DNA of 64,000 nt from Amycolatopsis australiensis (GTDB lineage Bacteria; Actinomycetota; Actinomycetes; Mycobacteriales; Pseudonocardiaceae): contig NZ_FPJG01000006.1 in NCBI RefSeq assembly GCF_900119165.1, positions 5,270,001-5,334,000 of the forward strand, written 5' to 3'. The notes beneath the pieces are model-generated. The model did not search any database. It saw only the letters and a program-made list of their open reading frames with translations, and had not been told where the DNA came from. Of the stretch, positions 7,606 through 15,838 are shown in pieces. Both the position numbers and the translations under genes were made by a program. Each line of letters opens with the position of its first letter. Position 1 is the stretch's first letter.

Positions 7606-8553
7606 ATGCTGTACCCCGAGATCGAGCCGTACGAGCACGGCCTGCTCGACGTCGGCGACGGGCACCGGATCTACTGGGAGACCTGCGGCAACCCGGACGG
7701 CAAGCCCGCGCTCGTCGTGCACGGCGGCCCCGGCACCGGCTGCTCGACGAACCTCCGGCGCTACTTCGACCCGGACCGCTACCGGGTGGTGCTGGTCGAC
7801 CAGCGCGGCTGCGGCCGCAGCACCCCGCACGCCGGCGCCCCGGTCGCCGACCTGTCGGCCAACACGACCGACCACCTCGTCGCGGACTTCCAACTCCTCC
7901 GTACCCGGCTCGGCATCGAGAAGTGGCTGCTGTTCGGCGGGTCCTGGGGCTGCGTCCTCGGCCTGACCTACGCCCTGCGGCACACCGAGCGGGTCAGCGA
8001 GATGGTCCTGATGGGCCTGGCGACCGACCGGTTCCTCGAAATCGAGATGCTGATCCGCGGCCTCGGCGCGTACTTCCCGGACGCGTTCGGGAAGTTCCGC
8101 GCCGGCGTGCCGGAGGGCGAGCGGGACGGCGACCTCTCCGCCGCCTACCACCGGCTGCTCATGGATCCCGACCCGGCGGTCCACCGCAAGGCGGCCGACG
8201 GCTGGTGCGCCTGGGAGGACGCGATGCTCCCCGGCGTACCCCCGCACAAGACCTTCGAGGACCCGGCGTACCGGCTCTGCTTCGCCCGCCTGGTCACCCA
8301 TTACTTCAGCAACCGGGCGTTCCTGCCCGACGGCGAGATCCTGCGCAACCTCGGCAAGCTCGGCGGCATCCCCGCCGTCCTGGCCCAGGGCGTGCTGGAC
8401 ACGAGCAACATCGTCGGCACGCCCTGGCTGCTGCACCACGCCTGGCCCGGCAGTGAGCTGGTCATGCTGGACGACATCGGGCACTCGACGCAGGACGCCC
8501 CGATGCAGGACGTCCTGGTCGGCGCGACGGACCGGTTCGCCCGCCGCGCCTGA
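7606..8553 (+). CDS. pip: Proline iminopeptidase
   Basis: A 315-residue alpha/beta-hydrolase that removes N-terminal proline from peptides in the cytoplasm. The oxyanion motif HGGPGTG lies at 39-45 and the nucleophile elbow GGSWG has Ser113. VDQRGCGRSTPH and a C-terminal GHS motif (near 295) complete the S33 pattern. The ATG at 7606 has GGAAGGA seven bases upstream and gives the usual family length; an upstream in-frame start lacks such a site. TAATGT at 7563-7568 is a possible -10 element. The gene is convergent with the dehydrogenase and the two stops abut at 8553/8554. Confidence 0.92.
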   Translation: MLYPEIEPYEHGLLDVGDGHRIYWETCGNPDGKPALVVHGGPGTGCSTNLRRYFDPDRYRVVLVDQRGCGRSTPHAGAPVADLSANTTDHLVADFQLLRTRLGIEKWLLFGGSWGCVLGLTYALRHTERVSEMVLMGLATDRFLEIEMLIRGLGAYFPDAFGKFRAGVPEGERDGDLSAAYHRLLMDPDPAVHRKAADGWCAWEDAMLPGVPPHKTFEDPAYRLCFARLVTHYFSNRAFLPDGEILRNLGKLGGIPAVLAQGVLDTSNIVGTPWLLHHAWPGSELVMLDDIGHSTQDAPMQDVLVGATDRFARRA

Positions 8554-9753
8554 CTACGGGATGAGCAGGCCCGGCTCGCCCTCGGGCGTGCGGGCGGCCT
8601 GTGCGCGTTCGGCCCGGTTCGCCTCGGCCAGCCGCAGGCCGGTGACGCGCAGTGGCAGCCGGTCCATCTTCCACTCCGCCAGCAGCAGCGCCACCTTCGC
8701 CTGCATCTCGGTGCGCAGCCGCAGGAACGAGTCGGCCGGGTCCGCGCCCACCTCGCCCAGCAGCAGCCACCACGCCCACGCCGCCGCGCCCGCGTTCGCC
8801 ACGAAGTCCGGCACCACCGCGACCCCGCGCGCGGAGAGCGCCGCCTCGGCTTCGGGTGTCGTCGCCGCGTTGGCCGCCTCGACGACGACCGACGCCTTCA
8901 CGAGGTTTTCGTTGTCGGGCCGCAGCGCGTACGAAATCGCGGCCGGCACGAAGATGTCCGCCTCGATGCCCACGACGGCCTCGCGGGGCAGCGTGCGCAC
9001 CCCGGCAGGCAGCCGTGCGCGGTCCACCTCGCCGAAGCGGTCGCGCAGCTCCAACAGCGCCGGCACGTCGAGGCCCTCCGGGGCGTACAGCGTGCCTGCC
9101 GCGTCGGCCACCGCGACCACCTTCATCCCGGCTTCGTGCAGGTACCAGGCCGCGCCGCCGCCCATCGTGCCGATGCCCTGGATCGCCACGGTCGTCGCGC
9201 GGACGTCCCATTCCCACGCCGCCGCGACGCCGAGGCACGCCTGCGCCACGCCGTAGCCGCCGACGACGTCGCCGAGCAGCAGCCCGCCGGGCACCGGCGC
9301 GGTGAGGCCGGCCTGGACCCGCCGCAGCGTGCGCGCCGGGTCGGCCGAACGGCGGATCGCCGCGTGGTACGACTGCTCCAGCCCCAGCTCGGCGAACACC
9401 TCGTCGATGAGGTGCTGCGGCACGCCCAGGTCCTCCGCGGTCACCCAGTGCGCGTCCAGCCACGGCCGCAGGAACGCGCAGAACCGCTTCAGCACGCCGA
9501 ACGCGCGCGGGTCCTTCGGGTCGAAGTCGATCCCGCCCTTCGCCCCGCCGACCGGCAGGTTGAACGTCGCGGTCTTGTTCGCCATGCCCCGGGCCAGGTC
9601 CTCGACCTCGCTCATCGTGCAGCCGGCCCGCATCCGGGTGCCGCCGGTGGCGACGCCGGAGACCAGGCTGTGCACGACCAGGTAGCCGTGCGCGCCGGTG
9701 ACGGGATCGGTCCACGTGAGCCGCATCAGCGGCTCGGCGTTGCGCGGGGTCAT
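8554..9753 (-). CDS. Glu/Leu/Phe/Val dehydrogenase-family enzyme
   Basis: A 399-residue NAD(P)-dependent amino-acid dehydrogenase. The dimerisation/catalytic domain carries the glycine-rich motif PVGGAKGGI with candidate catalytic Lys72, preceded by Lys60 in MANKTATFN. The Rossmann domain has AIQGIGTMGGG. Oxidative deamination of an amino acid to its 2-oxo acid is the family reaction; substrate choice among Glu, Leu, Val and Phe cannot be read from the sequence. I prefer the ATG at 9753, which has a GGAGG site upstream, over the ATG at 9840, whose extra 29 residues look unconserved. It is transcribed divergently from a LysR regulator that is its likely controller. Confidence 0.82.
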   Translation of the reverse strand: MTPRNAEPLMRLTWTDPVTGAHGYLVVHSLVSGVATGGTRMRAGCTMSEVEDLARGMANKTATFNLPVGGAKGGIDFDPKDPRAFGVLKRFCAFLRPWLDAHWVTAEDLGVPQHLIDEVFAELGLEQSYHAAIRRSADPARTLRRVQAGLTAPVPGGLLLGDVVGGYGVAQACLGVAAAWEWDVRATTVAIQGIGTMGGGAAWYLHEAGMKVVAVADAAGTLYAPEGLDVPALLELRDRFGEVDRARLPAGVRTLPREAVVGIEADIFVPAAISYALRPDNENLVKASVVVEAANAATTPEAEAALSARGVAVVPDFVANAGAAAWAWWLLLGEVGADPADSFLRLRTEMQAKVALLLAEWKMDRLPLRVTGLRLAEANRAERAQAARTPEGEPGLLIP

Positions 9754-9842
9754 CAGGCCACTCACCTCCAGGGAAGTCCGGGGCGGCGCGTTCGCGGCCG
9801 CCTTCCCCGAGCGTGCGCCCCGGCCGGCGGCCGCGTCCATTT

Positions 9843-9870
9843 AACGAACCTGCACGATCTCGTTTAGGTT
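9843..9870. promoter_or_regulatory. Shared LysR operator and lysR -10 element
   Basis: The inverted repeat AACGA-N12-TCGTT (9843-9864) lies between the dehydrogenase and lysR. TAGGTT (9865-9870) ends six bases before the lysR ATG and fits a leaderless promoter. The dyad also contains T-N11-A-type spacing typical of LysR sites. Confidence 0.45.
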
Positions 9871-9876
9871 TTGTGT

Positions 9877-10803
9877 ATGGAGCTTTCGTTGCACCGCTTG
9901 AGGATGCTTCGCGAGCTGCACCGCCGGGGCACGGTCACCGCGGCGGCTGCGTCGCTGCACTACACCGCTTCGGCGGTTTCGCAGCAACTCGCGCAGCTCG
10001 AACGGGACGTCGGCGCGAAGCTGTTCGAACGGCTCGGCCGGCGCGTCCAGCTCACCGAGCTGGGCACCCTGCTCACCGAGCACGCCGAGGAGATCCTCGG
10101 GTCGGTGGAGCGCGCGACGATCGCCCTGGAGGAAGCCCAGGAAGCCCGCACGATCCGGCTGACCGCCGGGGTGTGGGCGTCGGTGGCCTCCGGCCTGCTG
10201 CCGACGGCGCTGACCGCGCTGGCGGGCGAACACCCGGGCATCGAGGTCCGCACCCGCGAGCTGGCCCCGGAGGACACCGCCGAGGCGGTCCGCGACGGCA
10301 CGCTGGACCTGTCCTTCGTGATCGACTACTCCGACGCGCCGACGCCGTGGGACGCCGGGCTGGAACGTGCGGTCGTGGCCGTGGAGCGGCTGCACGCGGC
10401 GGTGCCGCGGGGCGCGGTGCCCGCGGGGACGGCGTCACTGGACGACCTCGCCGAGCACCCGTGGATCCTCGCCAGCCCCAAGTCCCACTTCGGCCGGGCG
10501 ATGCGCACGGCCTGCCAGCGGCACGGGTTCGCGCCGAAGATCAATCACGAGGTCGAGGAGCAGTCCACGGCGATGGCGATGGTCGGGGCCGGGCTCGGCA
10601 TCACCCTGGTCTCGGACCTCGGCCTGCGGCTGCTGCGCCCGCCCGGGATCGACGTCGTCACGCTGACCACGCCGCTGCTGCGGACGGTGTCGATCGCCTA
10701 CCGGCGCACGGCGGTCCGGCGTCCCGCGTTGCACCTGGTGATCGACGCCGTGCGGGCTTCCGCGGCCGAGCTGGGCCTGGGCACGGAGTCCGCTTTGCCC
10801 TGA
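9877..10803 (+). CDS. LysR-family transcriptional regulator
   Basis: A 308-residue regulator. The N-terminal winged helix (about 1-62) contains GTVTAAAASLHYTASAVSQQ followed by LERDVGAKLFERLGRRV, the canonical LysR recognition and wing. The remainder (about 85-300) is the periplasmic-binding-like effector domain. The start codon has no ribosome-binding site but does have TAGGTT six bases upstream, so the mRNA is probably leaderless. It is divergent from the amino-acid dehydrogenase and should control it, perhaps in response to that enzyme's substrate or product; this is the usual LysR arrangement, inferred here from position. Confidence 0.88.
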   Translation: MELSLHRLRMLRELHRRGTVTAAAASLHYTASAVSQQLAQLERDVGAKLFERLGRRVQLTELGTLLTEHAEEILGSVERATIALEEAQEARTIRLTAGVWASVASGLLPTALTALAGEHPGIEVRTRELAPEDTAEAVRDGTLDLSFVIDYSDAPTPWDAGLERAVVAVERLHAAVPRGAVPAGTASLDDLAEHPWILASPKSHFGRAMRTACQRHGFAPKINHEVEEQSTAMAMVGAGLGITLVSDLGLRLLRPPGIDVVTLTTPLLRTVSIAYRRTAVRRPALHLVIDAVRASAAELGLGTESALP

Positions 10804-10923
10804 TCCGGGTCTTCTTACGGAGTGGTGAACTCGTCCTGCGGCACGGGAAGCGGCCTGAATTTGTCGTACCCCGCGTGTAGCGTCCGAAGTCAAGAAGTTC
10901 CATCACACGGAACAGGAATGGAC

Positions 10924-12183
10924 ATGCAAGCGGTGCACGATTTCCCCGAGAAGTCGGGTAGTGCGTCGAACCGCACCGCGCGGGTCCTGGCGGACCGCGC
11001 GGCCGGCGAGGCGTACGTCGCATCGGTGTGCTTCAAGCACGGCCCACCGCGCCTGACCGGCGTGGAGCTGGAGTTCACCGTGCACCACGCCGACGACCCG
11101 GCCAGACCCCTCGATCCCGACGTCCTCGCCGCGGCGCTGGGTCCGCACACCCCGCGGACGCTGCGCCCCGGCAGTCCCGCCTCGCCGCTCCCGGCCGGCT
11201 CACCCGTGAGCCTCGAACCCGGGTGCCAGGTCGAGATCTCCGCCCTTCCCCAGGCCTCGCTGCGTGAACTCGACGCAGCCGTCATGGCCGACCTCCACCA
11301 CCTGCGCGAGCGGCTCGCCGCCCACGGCCTCGTCCTGGGCGAAACGGGCATCGACGCCCACCGCGCGCCCCGGCGGCTCCTGCACACGCCGCGCTACGCG
11401 GCGATGGAGCGCCGGTTCGCGCCGATCGGTCCCGGTGGGCTCACGATGATGTGCAGCACCGCCGGCCTGCAGGTCTGCGTCGACACGGGGCAGCCGGAGG
11501 ACTACGCCGCCCGGTGGGCGGCCGCCCACGCGATGGGCCCGCCGCTGCTCGCGCTCTTCGCCAACTCCCGCGTCCACGCCGGCCGGGACACCGGCCACGC
11601 CTCCGCCCGCTGGCTCGCGGTGCACGAAACCGAGGCGGTCCGCACGCGCACCGCGGGCGTCGCGGGCGATCCGGCCGTCGGGTGGGCGCAGCGCCTGATG
11701 GACACCCCGCTGATGGTGCTGCGCCGCGGCGACCGGCCGTGGGACGCGCCGGAGGGGCTGACCTTCGCCGACTGGATCGACGGCAGGGGCGCGGCCGCGC
11801 TGCTGCCGCGGCCGACGGCGGCGGACCTCGACTACCACCTCACCACGATGTTCACGCCGGTCCGCCCGCAGGGGTACCTGGAGATCAGGTACCTCGACGC
11901 GCAGCCGCCGGACGAGTGGCTGCCGCCGGTGGCGCTGGTCGCCGCGCTGCTCGCCCGTCCGTCCACTGTGGACAAGGTGCGCGAACTGTGCGCGCCGGTC
12001 GCGGACCGGTGGACCACGGCGGCGCGCCGCGGCCTCGCCGACCCGGACCTGGCGGCGGCCGCGGCCGGGCTGGCCGACCTCGGCTGCGCCGAGCTGGGCG
12101 CGACCGGGCTGCCGGCCGACCGCATCACCGAGATCAGCGAGAGCGTGCAGGGGCGCGCGTACCGATCGAGGAGCCGAGCATGA
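10924..12183 (+). CDS. egtA: Ergothioneine biosynthesis glutamate-cysteine ligase EgtA
   Basis: About 419 residues, a member of the plant/actinobacterial-type glutamate-cysteine ligase family. It joins glutamate and cysteine to give gamma-glutamylcysteine, the sulfur donor for EgtB. The substrate-binding start TGVELEFTVHH is visible near residue 55 and the motif HTPRYAAMERRF near 155. Two ATGs six bases apart (10918 and 10924) are both possible; AGGA at 10914-10917 is better placed for the second. It is the first gene of a tightly packed operon with egtB, egtC and egtD, and its stop overlaps the egtB start. Assignment to ergothioneine rather than glutathione synthesis rests on this context. 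Confidence 0.9.
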   Translation: MQAVHDFPEKSGSASNRTARVLADRAAGEAYVASVCFKHGPPRLTGVELEFTVHHADDPARPLDPDVLAAALGPHTPRTLRPGSPASPLPAGSPVSLEPGCQVEISALPQASLRELDAAVMADLHHLRERLAAHGLVLGETGIDAHRAPRRLLHTPRYAAMERRFAPIGPGGLTMMCSTAGLQVCVDTGQPEDYAARWAAAHAMGPPLLALFANSRVHAGRDTGHASARWLAVHETEAVRTRTAGVAGDPAVGWAQRLMDTPLMVLRRGDRPWDAPEGLTFADWIDGRGAAALLPRPTAADLDYHLTTMFTPVRPQGYLEIRYLDAQPPDEWLPPVALVAALLARPSTVDKVRELCAPVADRWTTAARRGLADPDLAAAAAGLADLGCAELGATGLPADRITEISESVQGRAYRSRSRA

Positions 12184-13517
12184 GCACGGAAGCACTGGAC
12201 GACCTGAGCGCGCAGGACCTGCGCGCCCGGGCGGCCGAAGCACTGACCCGGGCACGGGCGCGCAGCGTGGCGCTGACCGACGCCGTCGACGACGAAGACC
12301 TGGTCCGCCAGCACTCCAAGCTGATGTCCCCGCTGGTCTGGGACCTCGCGCACATCGGCGTGCAGGAAGAGCTGTGGCTGGTCCGCGACGTCGGCGGCCG
12401 CGAGCCGCTGCGGCCGGACATCGACGACATCTACGACGCCTTCCAGCACGCCAGGGCCGACCGGCCGCAGCTGCCGCTGCTCGGCCCGGCCGAGGCGCGC
12501 GCGTACGTCAAGCAGGTCCGCGAGAAGGCGTTCGACGTGCTCGAACGCGTGCCGCTGCAGGGCAGCCCGCTGACCGAGCGGGCGTTCGCGTTCGGCATGA
12601 TCACCCAGCACGAGCAGCAGCACGACGAGACCATGCTGGCCACCCACCAGCTGCGCCGGGGCGACCCGGTGCTGCACGCACCGGAACCGCCGCCGTCCCG
12701 CGCGGGCGCGCTCCCGGCGGAGGTGCTGGTCCCGGGCGGGGCGTTCACCATGGGCACGTCGGCCGAGCCGTGGGCGCTGGACAACGAGCGGCCGGCGCAC
12801 GAGACGGTCGTCGAAGCGTTCTGGCTCGACACCGTGCCGGTCACCTGCGGCGCGTACACCGAATTCCTCGACGGCGGCGGCTACGCCGACGAGCGCTGGT
12901 GGAGCCCGGCGGGCTGGGCCTACCGCACCGGGCACTCGATCACCGCGCCGCGCTTCTGGAAACGGGAGCAGGACGGCTGGTGGCGCACCCGGTTCGGCGG
13001 CTACGAGCGCGTTCCGGCCGACGAGCCCGTCGTGCACGTCTCCTACTACGAGGCCGAGGCGTACGCGGCCTGGGCAGGCCGGCGCCTGCCGACCGAGGCG
13101 GAGTGGGAGAAGGCGGCCCGCTTCGACCCGGCGACCGGCCGGTCGCGCCGGTTCCCGTGGGGCGACGAGGAGCCGACGGCCGAGCACGCCAACCTCGGCC
13201 AGCGGCACCTGCGCCCGGCGCCGGTGGGCGCGTACCCGGCCGGCGCGTCACCCACGGGCGCGCACCAGCTGATCGGCGACGTCTGGGAGTGGACGAGCAC
13301 CGACTTCCACGGCTACCCGGGCTTTTCCGCGTTCCCGTACCGGGAGTACTCGGAGGTGTTCTTCGGGCCGGAGTACAAGGTGCTGCGCGGCGGCTCGTTC
13401 GGCACCGACGCGGCGGCGATCCGGGGCACGTTCCGCAACTGGGACTACCCGATCCGGCGGCAGATCTTCGCCGGCTTCCGCACGGCCCGCGACGCGGCAC
13501 CCGGCGAGGTGGGCTAG
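12180..13517 (+). CDS. egtB: Hercynine oxygenase (sulfoxide synthase) EgtB
   Basis: A 445-residue non-haem iron enzyme that couples gamma-glutamylcysteine to hercynine with O2, forming the sulfoxide. The N-terminal DinB-like domain provides the three iron ligands: His58 in WDLAHIGVQEE, and His144 and His148 in HEQQHDE. The C-terminal formylglycine-generating-enzyme-like domain (about 175-440) includes VPGGAFTMGT, RLPTEAEWEKAAR and LRGGSFGTD. GAGGAG at 12168-12173 sits six bases before the ATG. The ATG overlaps egtA's stop and four bases separate its stop from egtC. Length and motifs are normal for the mycobacterial type. Confidence 0.95.
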   Translation: MSTEALDDLSAQDLRARAAEALTRARARSVALTDAVDDEDLVRQHSKLMSPLVWDLAHIGVQEELWLVRDVGGREPLRPDIDDIYDAFQHARADRPQLPLLGPAEARAYVKQVREKAFDVLERVPLQGSPLTERAFAFGMITQHEQQHDETMLATHQLRRGDPVLHAPEPPPSRAGALPAEVLVPGGAFTMGTSAEPWALDNERPAHETVVEAFWLDTVPVTCGAYTEFLDGGGYADERWWSPAGWAYRTGHSITAPRFWKREQDGWWRTRFGGYERVPADEPVVHVSYYEAEAYAAWAGRRLPTEAEWEKAARFDPATGRSRRFPWGDEEPTAEHANLGQRHLRPAPVGAYPAGASPTGAHQLIGDVWEWTSTDFHGYPGFSAFPYREYSEVFFGPEYKVLRGGSFGTDAAAIRGTFRNWDYPIRRQIFAGFRTARDAAPGEVG

Positions 13518-13521
13518 GCGC

Positions 13522-14277
13522 ATGTGCCGCCACATCGGCTACCTCGGCGAGCCGGTCTCGCCCGCCGAGGTGCTCTTCCGCGCCCCGCATTCGCTGCTGG
13601 TGCAGTCCTACGCGCCGGCGGACATGCGCGGCGGCGGCTCGGTGAACGCCGACGGGTTCGGGCTGGGCTGGTACCCCGGCCCGGGCTCGCCGCCGCTGCG
13701 CCACCGGCGTTCGACTCCGCTGTGGACGGACGAGACGCTGCCGCCGCTGGCCGCGGCGGTGACCTCCGGCGCGTTCGTCGCCGCGGTCCGCAACGGCACC
13801 ACCGGCCTGCCGGTGACCGAAGCGGCCGCGGCGCCGTTCACCGCCGGACGCTGGCTGTTCAGCCACAACGGCGTCGTCCGCGGCTATCCCGGCTCGCTGG
13901 CCGAACTGGCCAAGACCCTGCCGGTGACCGAGCTGCTGACGCTGGAGGCGCCGACGGACTCGGTGGTGCTCTGGGCCCTGCTGCGGGCCCGGCTCGCCGC
14001 GGGCGAGGACCCGCTGCGCGCGGTCGCGGAGCTGTGCACGGCCGTCGAGGCGGCCGCGCCCGGCTCCCGGCTCAACTTCCTGCTCACCGACGGCGAAACG
14101 CTGATCGGCACGACCTGGACGCACGCGCTGTCGGTGCTGGAGACACCGGCCGGCGTGCTGCTGTCCTCCGAACCCTGCGACGGCGACCCGCGCTGGCGGC
14201 CCGTCCCCGACCACCACGCCGTGCGCGCCACCGCGGCCGGCGTCGACCTGCTTCCCCTGACCCAGGAGCACCCATGA
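13522..14277 (+). CDS. egtC: Gamma-glutamyl hercynylcysteine sulfoxide amidohydrolase EgtC
   Basis: A 251-residue class II glutamine amidotransferase-like (Ntn) hydrolase. It removes the gamma-glutamyl group from the EgtB product. The nucleophile is Cys2 in MCRHIGYLG, exposed after removal of Met1. GSVNADGFGLGWY, AAVRNGTTG and LFSHNGVV are the expected Ntn-fold motifs. It starts four bases after egtB and overlaps egtD's ATG (ATGA), so the genes are co-translated. Confidence 0.94.
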   Translation: MCRHIGYLGEPVSPAEVLFRAPHSLLVQSYAPADMRGGGSVNADGFGLGWYPGPGSPPLRHRRSTPLWTDETLPPLAAAVTSGAFVAAVRNGTTGLPVTEAAAAPFTAGRWLFSHNGVVRGYPGSLAELAKTLPVTELLTLEAPTDSVVLWALLRARLAAGEDPLRAVAELCTAVEAAAPGSRLNFLLTDGETLIGTTWTHALSVLETPAGVLLSSEPCDGDPRWRPVPDHHAVRATAAGVDLLPLTQEHP

Positions 14278-15251
14278 CCGAAGTCGATCTCGACCACCAC
14301 CGCTCCGGCGACGCCGTCACCGCGGAACTGCGCGCCGACGTCGTCGCCGGGCTCACCGCCGAGCGGAAGTGGCTGCCGCCCAAGTGGTTCTACGACGCCG
14401 AAGGCAGCGAGCTGTTCGAGAAGATCACCCAGCTGCCGGAGTACTACCCGACCCGCAGCGAACGCGAGGTGCTGGCCGCGCACGCCGGCGACGTCGCGGA
14501 GCTGACCGGCGCGCACACGCTCGTCGAGCTCGGTTCGGGGTCGAGCGAGAAGACCCGGCTGCTGCTCGACGCGCTCACCGCCCACGGCACGCTGGAGGCG
14601 TTCGTCCCGCTCGACGTGTCCGAGTCGGCGCTGGCCGAAGCCGCCGAGGCCATCTCGAAGGACTACCCGGGACTGACCGTCCGCGGCGTCGTCGGCGACT
14701 TCACCCAGCACCTCGCCCTCCTGCCCGGCGGCCAGCCGCGGGTGGTGGCGTTCCTCGGCGGCACCATCGGCAACTTCCTGCCCGCCGAGCGCGCGACGTT
14801 CCTGCGCTCGGTGCGGGACGTGCTCGACGAAGGGGAGTGGCTGCTGCTCGGCACCGACCTCGTCAAGGACCCGGGCATCCTCGAACGTGCCTACGACGAC
14901 GCCGCCGGGGTCACCGCGCAGTTCGACAAGAACGTCCTGCGGGTGATCAACGAGCGGCTCGGCGCGGACTTCGACCCCGACGAGTTCGACCACGTCGCGT
15001 ACTGGGACGCGGAGCACGAGTGGATCGAGATGCGGCTGCGCGCCCGCCGGGCGCTCACGGTCGAGATCCCGGGCGCGGACCTCACCGTGCGCCTGGCCGA
15101 AGGCGAGCACATCCGGACGGAGATCTCGGCGAAGTTCCGGCCCGCCGGGGTCGAAGCGGAGCTGGCGGCGGCCGGGTTCGAGCTGGTCCGGTGGTGGACC
15201 GACTCCCAGCGGCGGTTCGGGGTCAGCCTGGCAAGATCGGTGCGTGGCTAA
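14274..15251 (+). CDS. egtD: L-histidine N(alpha)-methyltransferase EgtD
   Basis: A 325-residue SAM-dependent enzyme that trimethylates histidine to hercynine, the first committed step of ergothioneine synthesis. The SAM-binding motif is VELGSGSSEKT (about residue 81); FYDAEGSELFEKITQLPEYY near the N-terminus and FLGGTIGNF mid-chain are family hallmarks. It is the last egt gene in the run. No egtE-type PLP lyase follows, so the final C-S cleavage must be done by an enzyme encoded elsewhere, as I recall for Streptomyces. Its end overlaps the next gene by eight bases. Confidence 0.95.
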   Translation: MTEVDLDHHRSGDAVTAELRADVVAGLTAERKWLPPKWFYDAEGSELFEKITQLPEYYPTRSEREVLAAHAGDVAELTGAHTLVELGSGSSEKTRLLLDALTAHGTLEAFVPLDVSESALAEAAEAISKDYPGLTVRGVVGDFTQHLALLPGGQPRVVAFLGGTIGNFLPAERATFLRSVRDVLDEGEWLLLGTDLVKDPGILERAYDDAAGVTAQFDKNVLRVINERLGADFDPDEFDHVAYWDAEHEWIEMRLRARRALTVEIPGADLTVRLAEGEHIRTEISAKFRPAGVEAELAAAGFELVRWWTDSQRRFGVSLARSVRG

Positions 15252-15720
15252 TCCTCTCCGGGCGCTGGCCCGGGCACTGGGCACCCGGCCGTGGCTGATG
15301 CGCACGGCACGGTTCGTCGTGTGGGCGGACAAGAAACTGCACCGGGCGTTCGGCGGCCGGGTGAGCCTCGTGGCGCTCGCCGGGCTGCCGTCGCTGCGCC
15401 TGACGACGACGGGCCGCAAGAGCGGGCTGCCGCGGAGCACGAACCTGCTCTACTTCCCGCACCGCGCCGACTTCGTGCTGACGGCCTCGAACTGGGGCCG
15501 TCGGCACGACCCGGCGTGGGCGCTCAACCTGCGCGCGAACCCGAAGGCGCAGGTCGCGCTGGCGGGGCGGCCGGTCGAGGTCGTGGCCCGCGAGCTGACG
15601 GGGCAGGAGTACGACCGGATGTGGGCCGAGCTGCTCGAGTTCTGGCCGGGGTACGCGATGGAACAGCGGGAGGCGGGCCGCCCGTTGCCCGTTTTCCTCC
15701 TCGCTGCCGTGGCCGGGTAG
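15244..15720 (+). CDS. Deazaflavin (F420)-type nitroreductase/quinone reductase family protein
   Basis: A 158-residue protein of the Ddn-like split-barrel family, which uses F420 or a flavin to reduce quinones or nitro compounds. Typical features are an N-terminal amphipathic stretch, LRLTTTGRKSGLPRSTNLLY (about 51-70) and NWGRRHDPAWALNLRANP (about 80-97). The GTG at 15244 lies within the end of egtD, so it is probably co-transcribed with the ergothioneine genes. A redox role beside a thiol pathway is plausible, but there is no direct evidence of a link. Cofactor choice cannot be settled from the sequence. Confidence 0.82.
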   Translation: MANPLRALARALGTRPWLMRTARFVVWADKKLHRAFGGRVSLVALAGLPSLRLTTTGRKSGLPRSTNLLYFPHRADFVLTASNWGRRHDPAWALNLRANPKAQVALAGRPVEVVARELTGQEYDRMWAELLEFWPGYAMEQREAGRPLPVFLLAAVAG

Positions 15721-15838
15721 CTTCCCACCATCCTTTCGGCCGGTGACGGCTTTAGCCGGTTTGTGCCAGTCTCACCGGGGTAACGCGCCGTGACGTCGCG
15801 ACCGCGCGGCGATGCGCGTGACCCAGGGAGGAGACGTC

